Source: Poseidonocella pacifica | Lineage (GTDB): Bacteria; Pseudomonadota; Alphaproteobacteria; Rhodobacterales; Rhodobacteraceae | Assembly: GCF_900111875.1 (NCBI RefSeq) | Contig: NZ_FOJU01000006.1 | Coordinates: forward strand, 21,419-85,418 | Length of the DNA: 64,000 nt | Reading direction: 5' to 3' | Shown here: piece by piece, positions 9,658 through 19,791 of the stretch | Layout: every line of letters starts with the position of its first letter | How positions within the stretch are numbered: the stretch's first letter is position 1 | Made by a program: the position numbers and the translations under genes | Notes under the pieces: generated by a model | What the model was told of the DNA's origin: nothing | The model's input: the letters and a program-made list of their open reading frames with translations, nothing else | The model's database searches: none

Positions 9658-9972
9658 CTAGCCCAGCTTCACCGCCGTGCCCGACGCACTGACCATCAGC
9701 ATTGAATCCCCGACGACCTCGTAATCGAGATCCACGCCGATCACGGCACTCGCCCCTAGCACCGCCGCGCGCTCCTCAAGTTCGCGCAATGCCGTGTCGC
9801 GCGCATCCTGAAGTTTGGATTCGTAGGCACCGGATCGCCCGCCGACCACGTCAGTAATCTGCGAGAAGAAATCGCGGAAAACGTTCGTGCCCATGATGGC
9901 CTCGCCCACAACGATGCCCAGGTATTCGGCCACCTGATACCCCTCAACCGAGGGAGTTGTCGTCACAATCAT
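9658..9972 (-). CDS. YbjQ/UPF0145-family protein
   Basis: This is a 104-residue cytosolic protein. The start [14 protein letters not shown] (ATG 9972) is the usual family start; an upstream in-frame codon at 9987 adds only five residues. [16 protein letters not shown] and [16 protein letters not shown] are characteristic of the family, which assembles as pentamers and is annotated as possibly heavy-metal binding. It is embedded between sufB and the methyltransferase-like gene, an unusual position for this family. Confidence 0.85.
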   Translation of the reverse strand: MIVTTTPSVEGYQVAEYLGIVVGEAIMGTNVFRDFFSQITDVVGGRSGAYESKLQDARDTALRELEERAAVLGASAVIGVDLDYEVVGDSMLMVSASGTAVKLG

Positions 9973-10032
9973 AACTCGCCTTCCCAAGTTTCGCTTCTAT
10001 CGGGCCATCGACCCCATTGCGGGCAAACCTTA

Positions 10033-11556
<1,524 letters not shown>

Positions 11557-11574
11557 GTCCTGTCTCCTTCTCGC

Positions 11575-12618
11575 TCACGCCGCGCGGGCGCAATGCCGTT
11601 CGTATTTCATCAGCCACGTTTCTGCGAAACGCAGCACATCCTCTTCCGTGGTATCCGGGCCCAGCGATACGCGGATCGCACTGGCAGCCTCGGCCTCATC
11701 GTATCCCATGCACCGCAGCACCCTGCTGGCCTTGACCTTGCCGCTTGAACAGGCGCTGCCGGCGGAAATGGCGAACCCCGCGAGGTCCATCTGCATCACT
11801 TGCGTCTCACCCTTCCAGCCCGGTGCGATCATGCAACTCGTGTTGGGCAGCCGCCGAGAATGCTTCCCGACAAACGTAATATCCTTTGCCGCCAACTCAA
11901 TGGTCGCCTCCATCAGGTCGCGAAGTCCCGCCACACGGTCCCAAACCCCGTTGTTCAGATCCGTTGCGGCCGCTTCCGCCGCCGCCCCGAACCCCGCGAT
12001 TCCGATGACGTTTTCCGTACCGGAACGACGCCCCATTTCCTGCCCGCCGCCGCGGATCTGCGCCGTGACATCGGTGCCTCTGGGAAACACGATCGCACCG
12101 ATCCCCTTGGGCCCGCCAAGCTTGTGCGCAGAGACGAGCCCCATTTTCGCACCCGTCCAGTTAAACGCGAACGGCAACTTCCCGAAGCCCTGGGTCATGT
12201 CACATACCGCGATGCCCTCGGGAAACTCTTGCACAACTCCCGTCTCGGAATTGGCGAGTTGCAGCACACTGCGTCCGGGGTCTTCCACCTTCACCATACC
12301 GCCCCGATCGACGGCGAGGTCGGGGGTGATCCAAGCGGCCACCGCGTCATGTTCGATATCCGCGCCCGAAAGCTGCTGCCCGCAACATGCCAACGCTGCC
12401 GCTTCCGTCGCACCGGAGGTAAAGACGATATCCGCGCCTTCCGCCCCAAGAGCTGCGGCAACCTGACCCCGCGCACGTTCGACGATGGCCTTGGCCGCCC
12501 GCCCCTCTGCATGAACAGAAGACGGATTGCCGACGGCATCCATGGCGACGACCATCGCGCTCCGGGCCTCCGGCCGCAGCGGCGCTGTGGCATTGTAGTC
12601 GAGATAGACCCGCTTCAT
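11575..12618 (-). CDS. IscS/NifS-type cysteine desulfurase
   Basis: This 347-residue class V aminotransferase-fold enzyme has YLDYNATAPLRPEA at the N-terminus, the PLP lysine in SAHKLGGPKGIGA, GGGQEMGRRSGTENV, and the mobile-loop cysteine in SAGSACSSGK. It is thus a group I desulfurase, distinct from the group II SufS at the other end of the same operon. It is a little shorter than enterobacterial IscS (about 404 residues). It starts 28 bp after iscR. Confidence 0.93.
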   Translation of the reverse strand: MKRVYLDYNATAPLRPEARSAMVVAMDAVGNPSSVHAEGRAAKAIVERARGQVAAALGAEGADIVFTSGATEAAALACCGQQLSGADIEHDAVAAWITPDLAVDRGGMVKVEDPGRSVLQLANSETGVVQEFPEGIAVCDMTQGFGKLPFAFNWTGAKMGLVSAHKLGGPKGIGAIVFPRGTDVTAQIRGGGQEMGRRSGTENVIGIAGFGAAAEAAATDLNNGVWDRVAGLRDLMEATIELAAKDITFVGKHSRRLPNTSCMIAPGWKGETQVMQMDLAGFAISAGSACSSGKVKASRVLRCMGYDEAEAASAIRVSLGPDTTEEDVLRFAETWLMKYERHCARAA

Positions 12619-12646
12619 CAGCTACGTTCCACTCCGCCGAATGTGC

Positions 12647-13105
12647 TCATTCGTCCACAACCGCAAACAGGTTGGGCACCGCAGGACAGGGGGCGAGATC
12701 ATTTCCGATCACATCCGACAGACGCGTCTGGTGCAGGAAGACATAGACATGTGCAGAAAGCCCTTCCCAAAGGCGGTTGGTCAGGCTCTGTGCGCGGCTT
12801 CCCGACACGCCGCCCGAAGCACCTGCCCCGGTGTGCATGGCCGAAACAGTCTCATCCACAGCCGCGAGCACATCCACCACCTTTATCTCCGTCGCCGGGC
12901 GCGCCAAGCGGTACCCACCGCCCGGCCCGCGCACCGACATCACCAGTTCGGCGCGCCGGAGCTTGACGAAGAGCTGCTCCAGATAGGGCAATGAGATATC
13001 CTGACGCTGGGACACATCTCCAAGCGTCACCAATGCCCCATCTGACTGCAGCGCCAGATCGGCCAGCGCCACCATAGCGTAGCGTCCTTTGGTCGACAGT
13101 TTCAT
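12647..13105 (-). CDS. iscR: IscR-like Rrf2-family regulator
   Basis: This 152-residue winged-helix regulator opens with MKLSTKGRYAMVALADLAL and has the recognition region DISLPYLEQLFVKLRRAELV followed by SVRGPGGGYRLARPA, as in IscR. It is the first gene of the isc/suf operon and presumably controls it. The three cysteines that ligate the 2Fe-2S cluster in E. coli IscR are missing: that stretch reads VSAMHTGAGASGGVSG, and the only cysteine is near residue 141. A report on Rhodobacter sphaeroides IscR describes the same lack and an alternative ligation, so this fits the order-level variant. Confidence 0.92.
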   Translation of the reverse strand: MKLSTKGRYAMVALADLALQSDGALVTLGDVSQRQDISLPYLEQLFVKLRRAELVMSVRGPGGGYRLARPATEIKVVDVLAAVDETVSAMHTGAGASGGVSGSRAQSLTNRLWEGLSAHVYVFLHQTRLSDVIGNDLAPCPAVPNLFAVVDE

Positions 13106-13185
13106 TCCCGCATCCCCGCGACTCGTTGACCTCGCCCCTCAGAGTCCCTAAACCCCGTCGGGCTGCGGGGTGCAACGCCCCGCAA

Positions 13186-13200
13186 TTAGAACAGTTCTAA
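13186..13200. promoter_or_regulatory. ICE-box-like palindrome (candidate Irr operator) upstream of iscR
   Basis: TTAGAACAGTTCTAA is a 15-bp perfect inverted repeat with 7-bp arms around one central base. It matches the core of the iron control element described for the haem-responsive regulator Irr in alphaproteobacteria (TTTAGAA-N3-TTCTAAA, one flanking base off each side). It lies about 80 bp upstream of iscR and about 58 bp upstream of the divergent hydrolase gene, so it could act on either. Confidence 0.7.
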
Positions 13201-13257
13201 GGTGTCCCAGCGAATTCGTCAAGAATTCACGGGACGCCGCTGAGGAGACACCGCTTT

Positions 13258-13911
13258 ATGCCCGAGGTTATCTTCCCCGGTCCCGATGGTCGGCTCGAGG
13301 GCCGCTACCATCCCCAGCGGGACAATGATGCGCCGATTGCCATAATCCTTCATCCCCATCCGCAGTTTGGCGGGACGATGAACAACAAGGTTGTCTACAA
13401 CCTGCACTACGCTTTCTACAACATGGGCTTCACGGTCCTGCGGTTCAATTTCCGCGGGGTCGGGCGCAGTCAGGGCGAGTACGATCAGGGCATTGGAGAG
13501 CTGTCGGACGCGGCTTCGGCGCTCGATTACTTGCAGTCGATGAACAACAACTCCAAGCATTGCTGGGTTGCGGGATTCTCTTTCGGCGCGTGGATCGGAA
13601 TGCAGCTGCTGATGCGCAGGCCGGAGATTACCGGTTTCGTATCCGTATCGCCGCCCGCCAACATGTACGACTTCTCGTTCCTTGCGCCCTGCCCCTCTTC
13701 CGGGCTGATCATCAACGGCGCTGCCGACCGCGTTGCGCCGCCCGCCGACACGACCGCGCTTGTGTCGAAGCTGCATGAACAGAAGGGCATTACGATCACT
13801 CACGAAGAAGTCGAAGGCGCAGGCCACTTCTTCGAGGACCCGCATATGGATCCCATGATCAATACGGTCAGCGATTATGTGAAGCGCCGCCTGACGGAAT
13901 CGACCCGGTAG
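13258..13911 (+). CDS. Alpha/beta hydrolase
   Basis: This 217-residue serine hydrolase-fold protein carries the nucleophile elbow GFSFGA with its serine, the oxyanion-type HPHPQFGGTMNN motif, RFNFRGVGRSQG, and a C-terminal histidine in GAGHFF; the acid is probably in NGAADRVAPP. It resembles the COG2945 group of small cytosolic hydrolases with unknown substrates. It is transcribed away from iscR across an intergenic region of about 150 bp that holds the ICE-box-like palindrome. A bidirectional terminator follows it. Confidence 0.85.
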   Translation: MPEVIFPGPDGRLEGRYHPQRDNDAPIAIILHPHPQFGGTMNNKVVYNLHYAFYNMGFTVLRFNFRGVGRSQGEYDQGIGELSDAASALDYLQSMNNNSKHCWVAGFSFGAWIGMQLLMRRPEITGFVSVSPPANMYDFSFLAPCPSSGLIINGAADRVAPPADTTALVSKLHEQKGITITHEEVEGAGHFFEDPHMDPMINTVSDYVKRRLTESTR

Positions 13912-13952
13912 GCTTCAGCGCAAGACCGTTGCTTGCCGGTTCAACTTCAATG

Positions 13953-13984
13953 GAAAAAGGGGCCCGAATGAGGCCCCTTTTTTA
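13953..13984. terminator. Bidirectional Rho-independent terminator
   Basis: AAAAAGGGGCC and GGCCCCTTTTTT form a strong stem with a short CGAATGA loop and T-runs on both strands. It lies between the convergent ends of the hydrolase gene (+) and the choice-of-anchor A gene (-), so it can stop transcription from both. Confidence 0.9.
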
Positions 13985-14005
13985 CATTTGTGTCTTCGCT
14001 GAACC

Positions 14006-14908
14006 TCAGCCTTTGCGGCGCAACCGAAGCGCACCGAACGCGACAATGCCTGCACCGAGAAGGGGCAAGCCCGCGGGCAGAGGGACTGGTGTGGTTTCCG
14101 AAAAATCAAGCGGTTGGACATGGATTTGCGCCTGCGCGGTGACTGTGTCGGCGAAGAGCGAACCTTCGATGTCCGAGGAAAAGAACACATCAGACCCCTT
14201 GGCGAGGACCTGTCCGTAGATTGATCTCTCCAGACGCAGACTATCGAAGCCAAGGAAGTTCCAGATCACGTTTTGCGAAATGGACTTGTCCCCCAGAAAG
14301 TTCGACTGAAGCGCGAACTCCTTGTCGGTCGCCGTCGCACGGACATTTACAACGATACTGTCCGCGCCGTTGAGCTTGAGTTCGACGTCGCGGTGCGTGA
14401 AGTCTGCCTCGACGAGGTCGTAAACAGACACTCCGCCGATCGCTGCAGTATCGAGAATGATCCGGTTCGAGAAAGTCGTCTTATCAGCTGCTCCGGTCGC
14501 CACCACAACTCCAAGGGTGTCGGAGAACGTAGACATCACCGTGCCAAATGCCAGTGGCGGTACCGCCGGCGACGAACTGGTGGCCGCATCCATGAAGGTA
14601 GGAACGCCGGTAAAGCTCGCCGAACCGCTATTGAGAACCCGGACGCTCGATGCCGTCGCATTTACAAGGATCAACTCATCAAAGAGCGAAGGCACGATGG
14701 AGTCTATGTTGGCGTGATTGATTTCCGCAAGGTTCCCCGTCATCCCCCCTCCGATCAACGCCCGACCATGTACATGGAGCGAGTTTACCGTGACGTCGCC
14801 CGTAGTAATGAGCGAGAATTCACGGAGCAACTCCACGGCGGAAAGCGAGGCCGCTTGTGTGACCGCCGGAAACACCGCCGTGATTGCGGCTAAAATAATC
14901 TTCTTCAT
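14006..14908 (-). CDS. Exported choice-of-anchor A protein with VPLPA-type sorting signal
   Basis: The 300-residue precursor has an N-terminal signal peptide (MKKIILAAITAVFPAVTQAA). A beta-rich body follows, with the choice-of-anchor A pattern: LREFSLITTGDVTVNSLHVHGRALIGG near the start and QNVIWNFLGFDSLRL near the end. The tail is VPLPAGLPLLGAG, then a hydrophobic helix, then RLRRKG. That tail is the VPLPA-CTERM layout found in Rhodobacterales and linked to exosortase-type processing. No exosortase gene is in this window. The protein is probably surface-associated; its function is unknown. Confidence 0.85.
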   Translation of the reverse strand: MKKIILAAITAVFPAVTQAASLSAVELLREFSLITTGDVTVNSLHVHGRALIGGGMTGNLAEINHANIDSIVPSLFDELILVNATASSVRVLNSGSASFTGVPTFMDAATSSSPAVPPLAFGTVMSTFSDTLGVVVATGAADKTTFSNRIILDTAAIGGVSVYDLVEADFTHRDVELKLNGADSIVVNVRATATDKEFALQSNFLGDKSISQNVIWNFLGFDSLRLERSIYGQVLAKGSDVFFSSDIEGSLFADTVTAQAQIHVQPLDFSETTPVPLPAGLPLLGAGIVAFGALRLRRKG

Positions 14909-15155
14909 ATGTAGTTACCTTCTAATGTCCGATTTCAGCAGGCATGTGTTGACAATTTTCAGCTAAACCAGAATCAGAAATATCAATTGATTTACCCTAC
15001 GTAATATAGGCTTGAGTATACAGCAGACTAACCTTTGAGGTGGGCTGTCACGACCTTGGTGTAACAAGGTAAAGTATACAACTGTATGCCATCTTTCACT
15101 GCGTCTCGGCATGCGTTAAGAGGCATGTAATCGATTCACTCATGGAGACTGGCCA

Positions 15156-16373
15156 ATGTCCAAGATCAAGGTAGCGAACCCCATCGTCGAGATGGACGGG
15201 GATGAAATGACCCGTATCATCTGGGACTTTATCAAGAAGAAGCTCATCCTTCCCTACCTCGACATTGACCTGCTCTACTATGATCTCGGGATCGAAGAGC
15301 GTGATCGCACGGATGATCAGATCACCATCGACGCGGCTGAGAAAACCAAGGAAGTGGGCGTCGCTGTCAAATGTGCGACGATCACCCCGGATGAGGGCCG
15401 TGTCGAGGAATTCGGCCTCAAGAAGATGTGGCGCTCCCCCAACGGGACGATCCGTAACATCCTCGGCGGCGTCGTGTTCCGCAAGCCGATCATCTGCAAC
15501 AACGTGCCTCGCCTCGTTCCCGGCTGGACCAAGCCCATCGTCGTGGGCCGTCACGCTTTCGGGGATCAGTACCGCGCGACCGACATGAAATTCCCCGGGC
15601 CCGGCACCCTCTCGATGAAGTTCGTCGGCGAAGACGGCACGGTGATGGAAGAGGAAGTGTTCAAGGCACCTTCCTCCGGCGTGTTCATGTCCATGTACAA
15701 CCTCGACGATTCGATCATCGATTTTGCACGGGCATCGCTGAACTACGGCCTCGACCTCGGCTGGCCGGTCTATCTTTCGACCAAGAATACGATCCTGAAG
15801 CAATACGATGGCCGCTTCATGGAACTGTTCCAGAAGGTGTTCGACGAAGAATTCGCGGACAAATTCAAGGAAGCCGGTATCACGTATGAGCACCGCCTGA
15901 TCGACGACATGGTCGCCTGCGCGATGAAGTGGAACGGCGGCTTCGTCTGGGCATGCAAGAACTACGACGGCGACGTCCAGTCCGATACCATTGCGCAAGG
16001 CTTCGGCTCTCTTGGCCTGATGACCTCGCAGTTGATGACGCCCGATGGCAAGACCGTCGAAGCCGAAGCGGCCCACGGAACGGTCACGCGTCACTATCGC
16101 CAGCATCAGCGCGGCGAAGAGACCTCGACCAACTCCATCGCGTCGATCTTTGCCTGGACCGGCGGCCTCAAGCACCGTGCCAAGCTCGACGACAATGCGG
16201 AGCTTGGCCATTTCGCCGAGACGCTGGAACGCGTCGTGGTGGACACGGTCGAAAGCGGCTTCATGACCAAGGACCTCGCCTTGCTCGTCGGCCCAGATCA
16301 GAAGTGGCTCACCACCATGGGCTTCCTTGAGAAGGTTGACGAAAACCTGAACAAGGCCCTCGGCGCGGCCTAA
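15156..16373 (+). CDS. icd: NADP-dependent isocitrate dehydrogenase (eukaryote-like homodimer)
   Basis: This TCA-cycle enzyme makes 2-oxoglutarate and NADPH. Its 405 residues begin [20 protein letters not shown], and it contains [81 protein letters not shown] and [23 protein letters not shown]. These mark the subfamily II IDH shared by alphaproteobacteria and mitochondria rather than the E. coli type. Start and length are normal. A strong terminator follows the stop. Confidence 0.98.
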   Translation: MSKIKVANPIVEMDGDEMTRIIWDFIKKKLILPYLDIDLLYYDLGIEERDRTDDQITIDAAEKTKEVGVAVKCATITPDEGRVEEFGLKKMWRSPNGTIRNILGGVVFRKPIICNNVPRLVPGWTKPIVVGRHAFGDQYRATDMKFPGPGTLSMKFVGEDGTVMEEEVFKAPSSGVFMSMYNLDDSIIDFARASLNYGLDLGWPVYLSTKNTILKQYDGRFMELFQKVFDEEFADKFKEAGITYEHRLIDDMVACAMKWNGGFVWACKNYDGDVQSDTIAQGFGSLGLMTSQLMTPDGKTVEAEAAHGTVTRHYRQHQRGEETSTNSIASIFAWTGGLKHRAKLDDNAELGHFAETLERVVVDTVESGFMTKDLALLVGPDQKWLTTMGFLEKVDENLNKALGAA

Positions 16374-16398
16374 GCTCTCCAGTATCTCGAATGATCGC

Positions 16399-16426
16399 AA
16401 ACCCGGCCCCTGTGGCCGGGTTTTTC
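16399..16426 (+). terminator. Rho-independent terminator of icd
   Basis: AACCCGGCC pairs with GGCCGGGTT across a short CCTGT loop, and a T-run follows. It lies 25 bp after the icd stop. Confidence 0.9.
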
Positions 16427-16491
16427 GTTTCCAGTTCGCGCGATCTTAACGGCTGCTCTTTACCGCTTTTGAAAAATGCCGGGGGAGCCAG

Positions 16492-17577
16492 ATGCCAACA
16501 ATCGCCGTCTACGATTGGAGCGTAGTTAGCCACGACGGAGCGATGACCACCTCCGAACTTGTCAACGACACCGACGCCAATGACCCTGGTGCGGCCAACT
16601 ACGACGCCGGGCGATCCAGTTGGGTCGGCGTAAACTATACCTATGACGGCAATCCTCCGACCCAGATGATCATTTCCGACGACGACGCCTTTTTTCAGGA
16701 CGGAACGGGCGACACAGCAGGCGACCAGTTCCTGCTCGAAGACGTCGTCGTGAACGGCAAGCTCTATCCCGCAGGCACAGTCGTGCAGAATGAGTTTGGC
16801 CTGCACCAAAACATCAACGGCAACATGGTCAACGTCTATGTTCTACGGTTGGGGAACGACAACGTAGGGCTCATCCCGGCGGCAGGTCTTCCCACGCCGC
16901 ATTCCGGTGCCCGGTTCTCGCCCACCTCCAGCAGTGACAGCGATCTGGCAAACAGCAGTACCGGCTCCACGAATGAGACCTCATACGACGACGTGATCTG
17001 TTTCGAGGCGAAGGCAATGATCGCAACGCCAAACGGCGGGGTGGAGGCCCAAGACTTGCGACCGGGCGATATGATAGACACGTTGGATCGCGGCGCGCAG
17101 CCGCTGTTATGGACGGGCCACCAGAAGATCACCTTCTCCTCATCTGACGACAAACGGCGCCCAATCCGCATAGACGTGGATGCTTTCGGTCCCGGCCTGC
17201 CCGCGCGCGCGCTTCTTCTTTCTCCGCAACATCGGATATTGTTGACCGGCAGACCGGGAGAACCCGATGAGCTCGGTCCTGCGTTAGGGTTTCTTGACCT
17301 GCCGGGGGTGAGCCGTGTGCGGGGACGCGCATCCGTCACCTATGTGCATTTGCTTCTGCCCAGGCATGAGATCATCCGCGCGGAAGGCCTCGCCAGCGAG
17401 AGCTTCTTTCCCGGCCCGACCGCCATGAGAATGCTGCCTCCGTCTCAGAGGTCGGCTGTTCGCGCACAGTGGCACGAACTCCCCCCCACGGGTGCGGATC
17501 ACACCCACGCCGTCCGGCCGCTTCTTACCCGGCGACAAACCCGGGATCGTCTCATGCGCTACGCAGTTGATGCCTAA
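16492..17577 (+). CDS. Hint-domain protein
   Basis: The 361-residue protein has an acidic, Asp/Thr-rich N-terminal half (residues 1 to about 160), then a Hint (hedgehog/intein-type) domain. The Hint domain begins at CFEAKAMIATPNGGVEAQDL, contains PGDMIDTLDRGAQPLLWTG, and has a histidine in LLSPQHRILL. Such proteins are frequent in Rhodobacterales next to RTX-type exported proteins. The initiating cysteine needed for self-processing is present; there is no clear C-extein Asn-Cys junction, so splicing is unlikely. No classical signal peptide is visible. The function is unknown. Confidence 0.85.
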   Translation: MPTIAVYDWSVVSHDGAMTTSELVNDTDANDPGAANYDAGRSSWVGVNYTYDGNPPTQMIISDDDAFFQDGTGDTAGDQFLLEDVVVNGKLYPAGTVVQNEFGLHQNINGNMVNVYVLRLGNDNVGLIPAAGLPTPHSGARFSPTSSSDSDLANSSTGSTNETSYDDVICFEAKAMIATPNGGVEAQDLRPGDMIDTLDRGAQPLLWTGHQKITFSSSDDKRRPIRIDVDAFGPGLPARALLLSPQHRILLTGRPGEPDELGPALGFLDLPGVSRVRGRASVTYVHLLLPRHEIIRAEGLASESFFPGPTAMRMLPPSQRSAVRAQWHELPPTGADHTHAVRPLLTRRQTRDRLMRYAVDA

Positions 17578-17648
17578 TTCGCGTTCACACCGCCGCCAGC
17601 GCACGGTTTCATATTGACCTTCCTGCCGGGTCCGGGCTCCCTCGGCGC

Positions 17649-18269
17649 ATGCAGTTGCTGACCCATGCCCCATCCGATCGTCATACGCTGTGGGAAGATG
17701 TCCATGGCATCGTGATCGGTGCCGCCCTCGTGGCGCTGTCTATCCAGTTTCTCCGCTCCGCAGACCTTTTGACAGGTCAGATTGCAGGGCTCGCACTGGT
17801 GCTTAGTTATGGAGGCAACTGGCCATTCGGGGTGGTGTTCTTTCTGCTCAACCTGCCGTTCTATGCCCTCGCCTATACCCAGCTCGGCCCGCGCTTCACG
17901 TTCAAAAGCTTTCTGGCGGTCACGCTCATGTCGGCATTGGCAGAAACCATGCCGCTCGTGATAACCATCGACGTGAAACACCCGGCAGCGGCGGCCATTC
18001 TTTTCGGGATTTGCTCAGGGATCGGCGTTCTGTCCCTCTTCAGGCACGGCGCAACCCTCGGAGGCGTGGGGATCGTGGCGCTCTGGCTACAGGATCGGTC
18101 AGGCTACAAGGCGGGAAACACGCAGCTGATCTTTGATCTTTGCGTTTACCTGCTCGCTCTGCTGCTGTTTCCGATCGACATCGTCCTGTGGTCGCTGCTC
18201 GGGTCGGTCATCCTGAACCTGATTATAACGATCAACCACCGACGGGATCGCTACGTCGCGCGTTCCTGA
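17649..18269 (+). CDS. YitT-family (DUF161) membrane protein
   Basis: This 206-residue integral membrane protein has about five helices. The motif FLRSADLLTGQIAGLALVLSY near the N-terminus and RHGATLGGVGIVALWLQDRSG in the second half are the repeated glycine-rich signatures of the family. The transported substrate, if any, is unknown. It is convergent with the HNH nuclease gene, with the two stops adjacent. Confidence 0.85.
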   Translation: MQLLTHAPSDRHTLWEDVHGIVIGAALVALSIQFLRSADLLTGQIAGLALVLSYGGNWPFGVVFFLLNLPFYALAYTQLGPRFTFKSFLAVTLMSALAETMPLVITIDVKHPAAAAILFGICSGIGVLSLFRHGATLGGVGIVALWLQDRSGYKAGNTQLIFDLCVYLLALLLFPIDIVLWSLLGSVILNLIITINHRRDRYVARS

Positions 18270-18857
18270 TCAAGGCTGCAGCTCGGCATCCCAGTAGAGG
18301 AAGTCGATCCAGCTATCATGCAGATGGTTGGGCGGAAATTTGCGACCGGTGTTCTGAAGTTCTTCCGGCGCAGGTCGGCGCGGTGGTTTTCGCAGGCTCA
18401 TCCCCGCCCGCCGGAGGGATTTGGATCCTTTGCGCAGGTTACAGGGCGCACAGGCCGCGACCACGTTTTCCCAATTCGTCGTTCCTCCAGCGGCCCGGGG
18501 AACCACGTGGTCAAAGGTCAACTCTCCCTTTGATCCGCAATACTGACAGCGGAACTCGTCCCTCAGAAAAAGATTGAAGCGCGTAAAGGCTACGCGCTTC
18601 TGGGGTTTCACATAATCTTTTAGGACGACAACCGACGGTATTCGAATGTGGGTACTGGGGCTTCGCACCACATGGTCATACTGAGCGACAATATCGACGC
18701 GATCCAACCAAACGGCCTTGATCGCTTCCTGCCATGGCCAAAGCGACAATGGATAGTATGACAGGGGACGATAGTCGGCATTAAGGACAAGCGCCGGATA
18801 ATGCCGCAGGCCCGAAGGCTCTCGTACAAATTCCGTCCTGAACTCGCCGTGGTTCAC
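18270..18857 (-). CDS. HNH endonuclease
   Basis: This 195-residue protein is conserved in alphaproteobacteria. The HNH core is in the middle: FRCQYCGSKGELTFDHVVPRAAGG, then ENVVAACAPCNLRKGS, with two CxxC zinc pairs. The N-terminal half (HYPALVLNADYRPLSYYPLS) is typical of the DUF-type housekeeping HNH proteins found outside mobile elements. The start is GTG at 18857, preceded by GGAGGA; no ATG lies upstream in a plausible place. Confidence 0.9.
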   Translation of the reverse strand: MNHGEFRTEFVREPSGLRHYPALVLNADYRPLSYYPLSLWPWQEAIKAVWLDRVDIVAQYDHVVRSPSTHIRIPSVVVLKDYVKPQKRVAFTRFNLFLRDEFRCQYCGSKGELTFDHVVPRAAGGTTNWENVVAACAPCNLRKGSKSLRRAGMSLRKPPRRPAPEELQNTGRKFPPNHLHDSWIDFLYWDAELQP

Positions 18858-18921
18858 GATTCTGTCCTCCGCCGCATATATGGAGCAGCCCGCCCGGACG
18901 GGCGTGAAGCCCTTTCGATGT

Positions 18922-18965
18922 CACTATATATCGGCTCCTCGCTCTGGCAAGTCCCGCATATAGTG
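18922..18965. repeat. Inverted repeat upstream of the HNH gene
   Basis: CACTATAT (18922-18929) and ATATAGTG (18958-18965) are perfect 8-bp inverted arms separated by 28 bases. CGATATAGCGAGG lies just beyond and is partly complementary to the loop's CCTCGCT. The element sits in the 268-bp gap between two minus-strand genes, upstream of the HNH gene, and may be an operator or part of a structured leader. Nothing else is recognisable in this gap. Confidence 0.35.
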
Positions 18966-19125
18966 CTTCGTCAGCGACGATATAGCGAGGCAATGTAACA
19001 GCGGAATAAAAGGGCAAACGCTGAGGCGGAGCGCGCTTTGACCACGCCCGCGAAGTGATAAGGCATCTTGGGAAGAGCGGGCCAAAAGCGGATTTCAGCC
19101 CCTCTGCACTCAGATTACGCGAAAT

Positions 19126-19791
19126 TTACAGACCGCATTTGTCACGCATGAAGGCCAACGCCACGGAAAGCCCATCTGGGGCAATTCCATGCGCAGTGCC
19201 CTTCATCACATGGGCGAAAACCTCTTTCCATCCGGCTTGCTGCAAGGCTTCTGCCGCGTCTGGCAGTGATTGGGGCGGGACGACGTCGTCCTGATCACCA
19301 TGCACAAGGAGGACAGGCGGGCGACTTACCACCTCGTCGACCAACAGCTCCGGCTTCAACAGTCGACCAGAGAATGCGACGATCCCCGCCACCGCATCTT
19401 CGCGGCGCGGCGCGACATGGAGGCTCATCATCGTGCCCTGACTGAAACCAAAGAGTACAACCTGCTCCGGCAACAGGTCCTCATCCACCATCAACCCGTC
19501 CAGAAAGGCATCGAGGTCCGCTGACGCGGCAATCAGTCCTCGTTCGGCCTCCTCCTCACTTGACCCGTCGATCCACGGGATTGGAAACCACTGACGGCCC
19601 ATAGGATGGCCCGGCACTTCTTCGGGCGCGTCGGGGGCGATGAACATGGTATCGGGCAGGTGATCCGCCAACGGCTCCGCCAGCCCGATCAAATCAGCAC
19701 CGTTAGCGCCGTATCCATGCAGAAAAACGACGGCGGAACGCATGGTTCCTGATTTCGGCTCAACCCGTTGTGCTTCCAACGCTCTTGTCAT
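19126..19791 (-). CDS. Carboxylesterase/phospholipase-type alpha/beta hydrolase
   Basis: This serine hydrolase of about 221 residues has VVFLHGYGANGADLIGLAE at the N-terminus, the nucleophile motif LFGFSQGTMMSLH, VHGDQDDVVPP carrying the acid, and the histidine in KGTAHGIAP. These fit the carboxylesterase/phospholipase family. The start ATG 19791 overlaps the stop of the DNA glycosylase gene in an ATGA arrangement, which favours it over the longer upstream reading. It is last in a three-gene run with alkA-like and cobK. Confidence 0.88.
   Translation of the reverse strand: MTRALEAQRVEPKSGTMRSAVVFLHGYGANGADLIGLAEPLADHLPDTMFIAPDAPEEVPGHPMGRQWFPIPWIDGSSEEEAERGLIAASADLDAFLDGLMVDEDLLPEQVVLFGFSQGTMMSLHVAPRREDAVAGIVAFSGRLLKPELLVDEVVSRPPVLLVHGDQDDVVPPQSLPDAAEALQQAGWKEVFAHVMKGTAHGIAPDGLSVALAFMRDKCGL

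Noticed and set aside
15096..16400. 434-codon minus-strand frame opposite icd
   Set aside because: Antisense shadow of isocitrate dehydrogenase.
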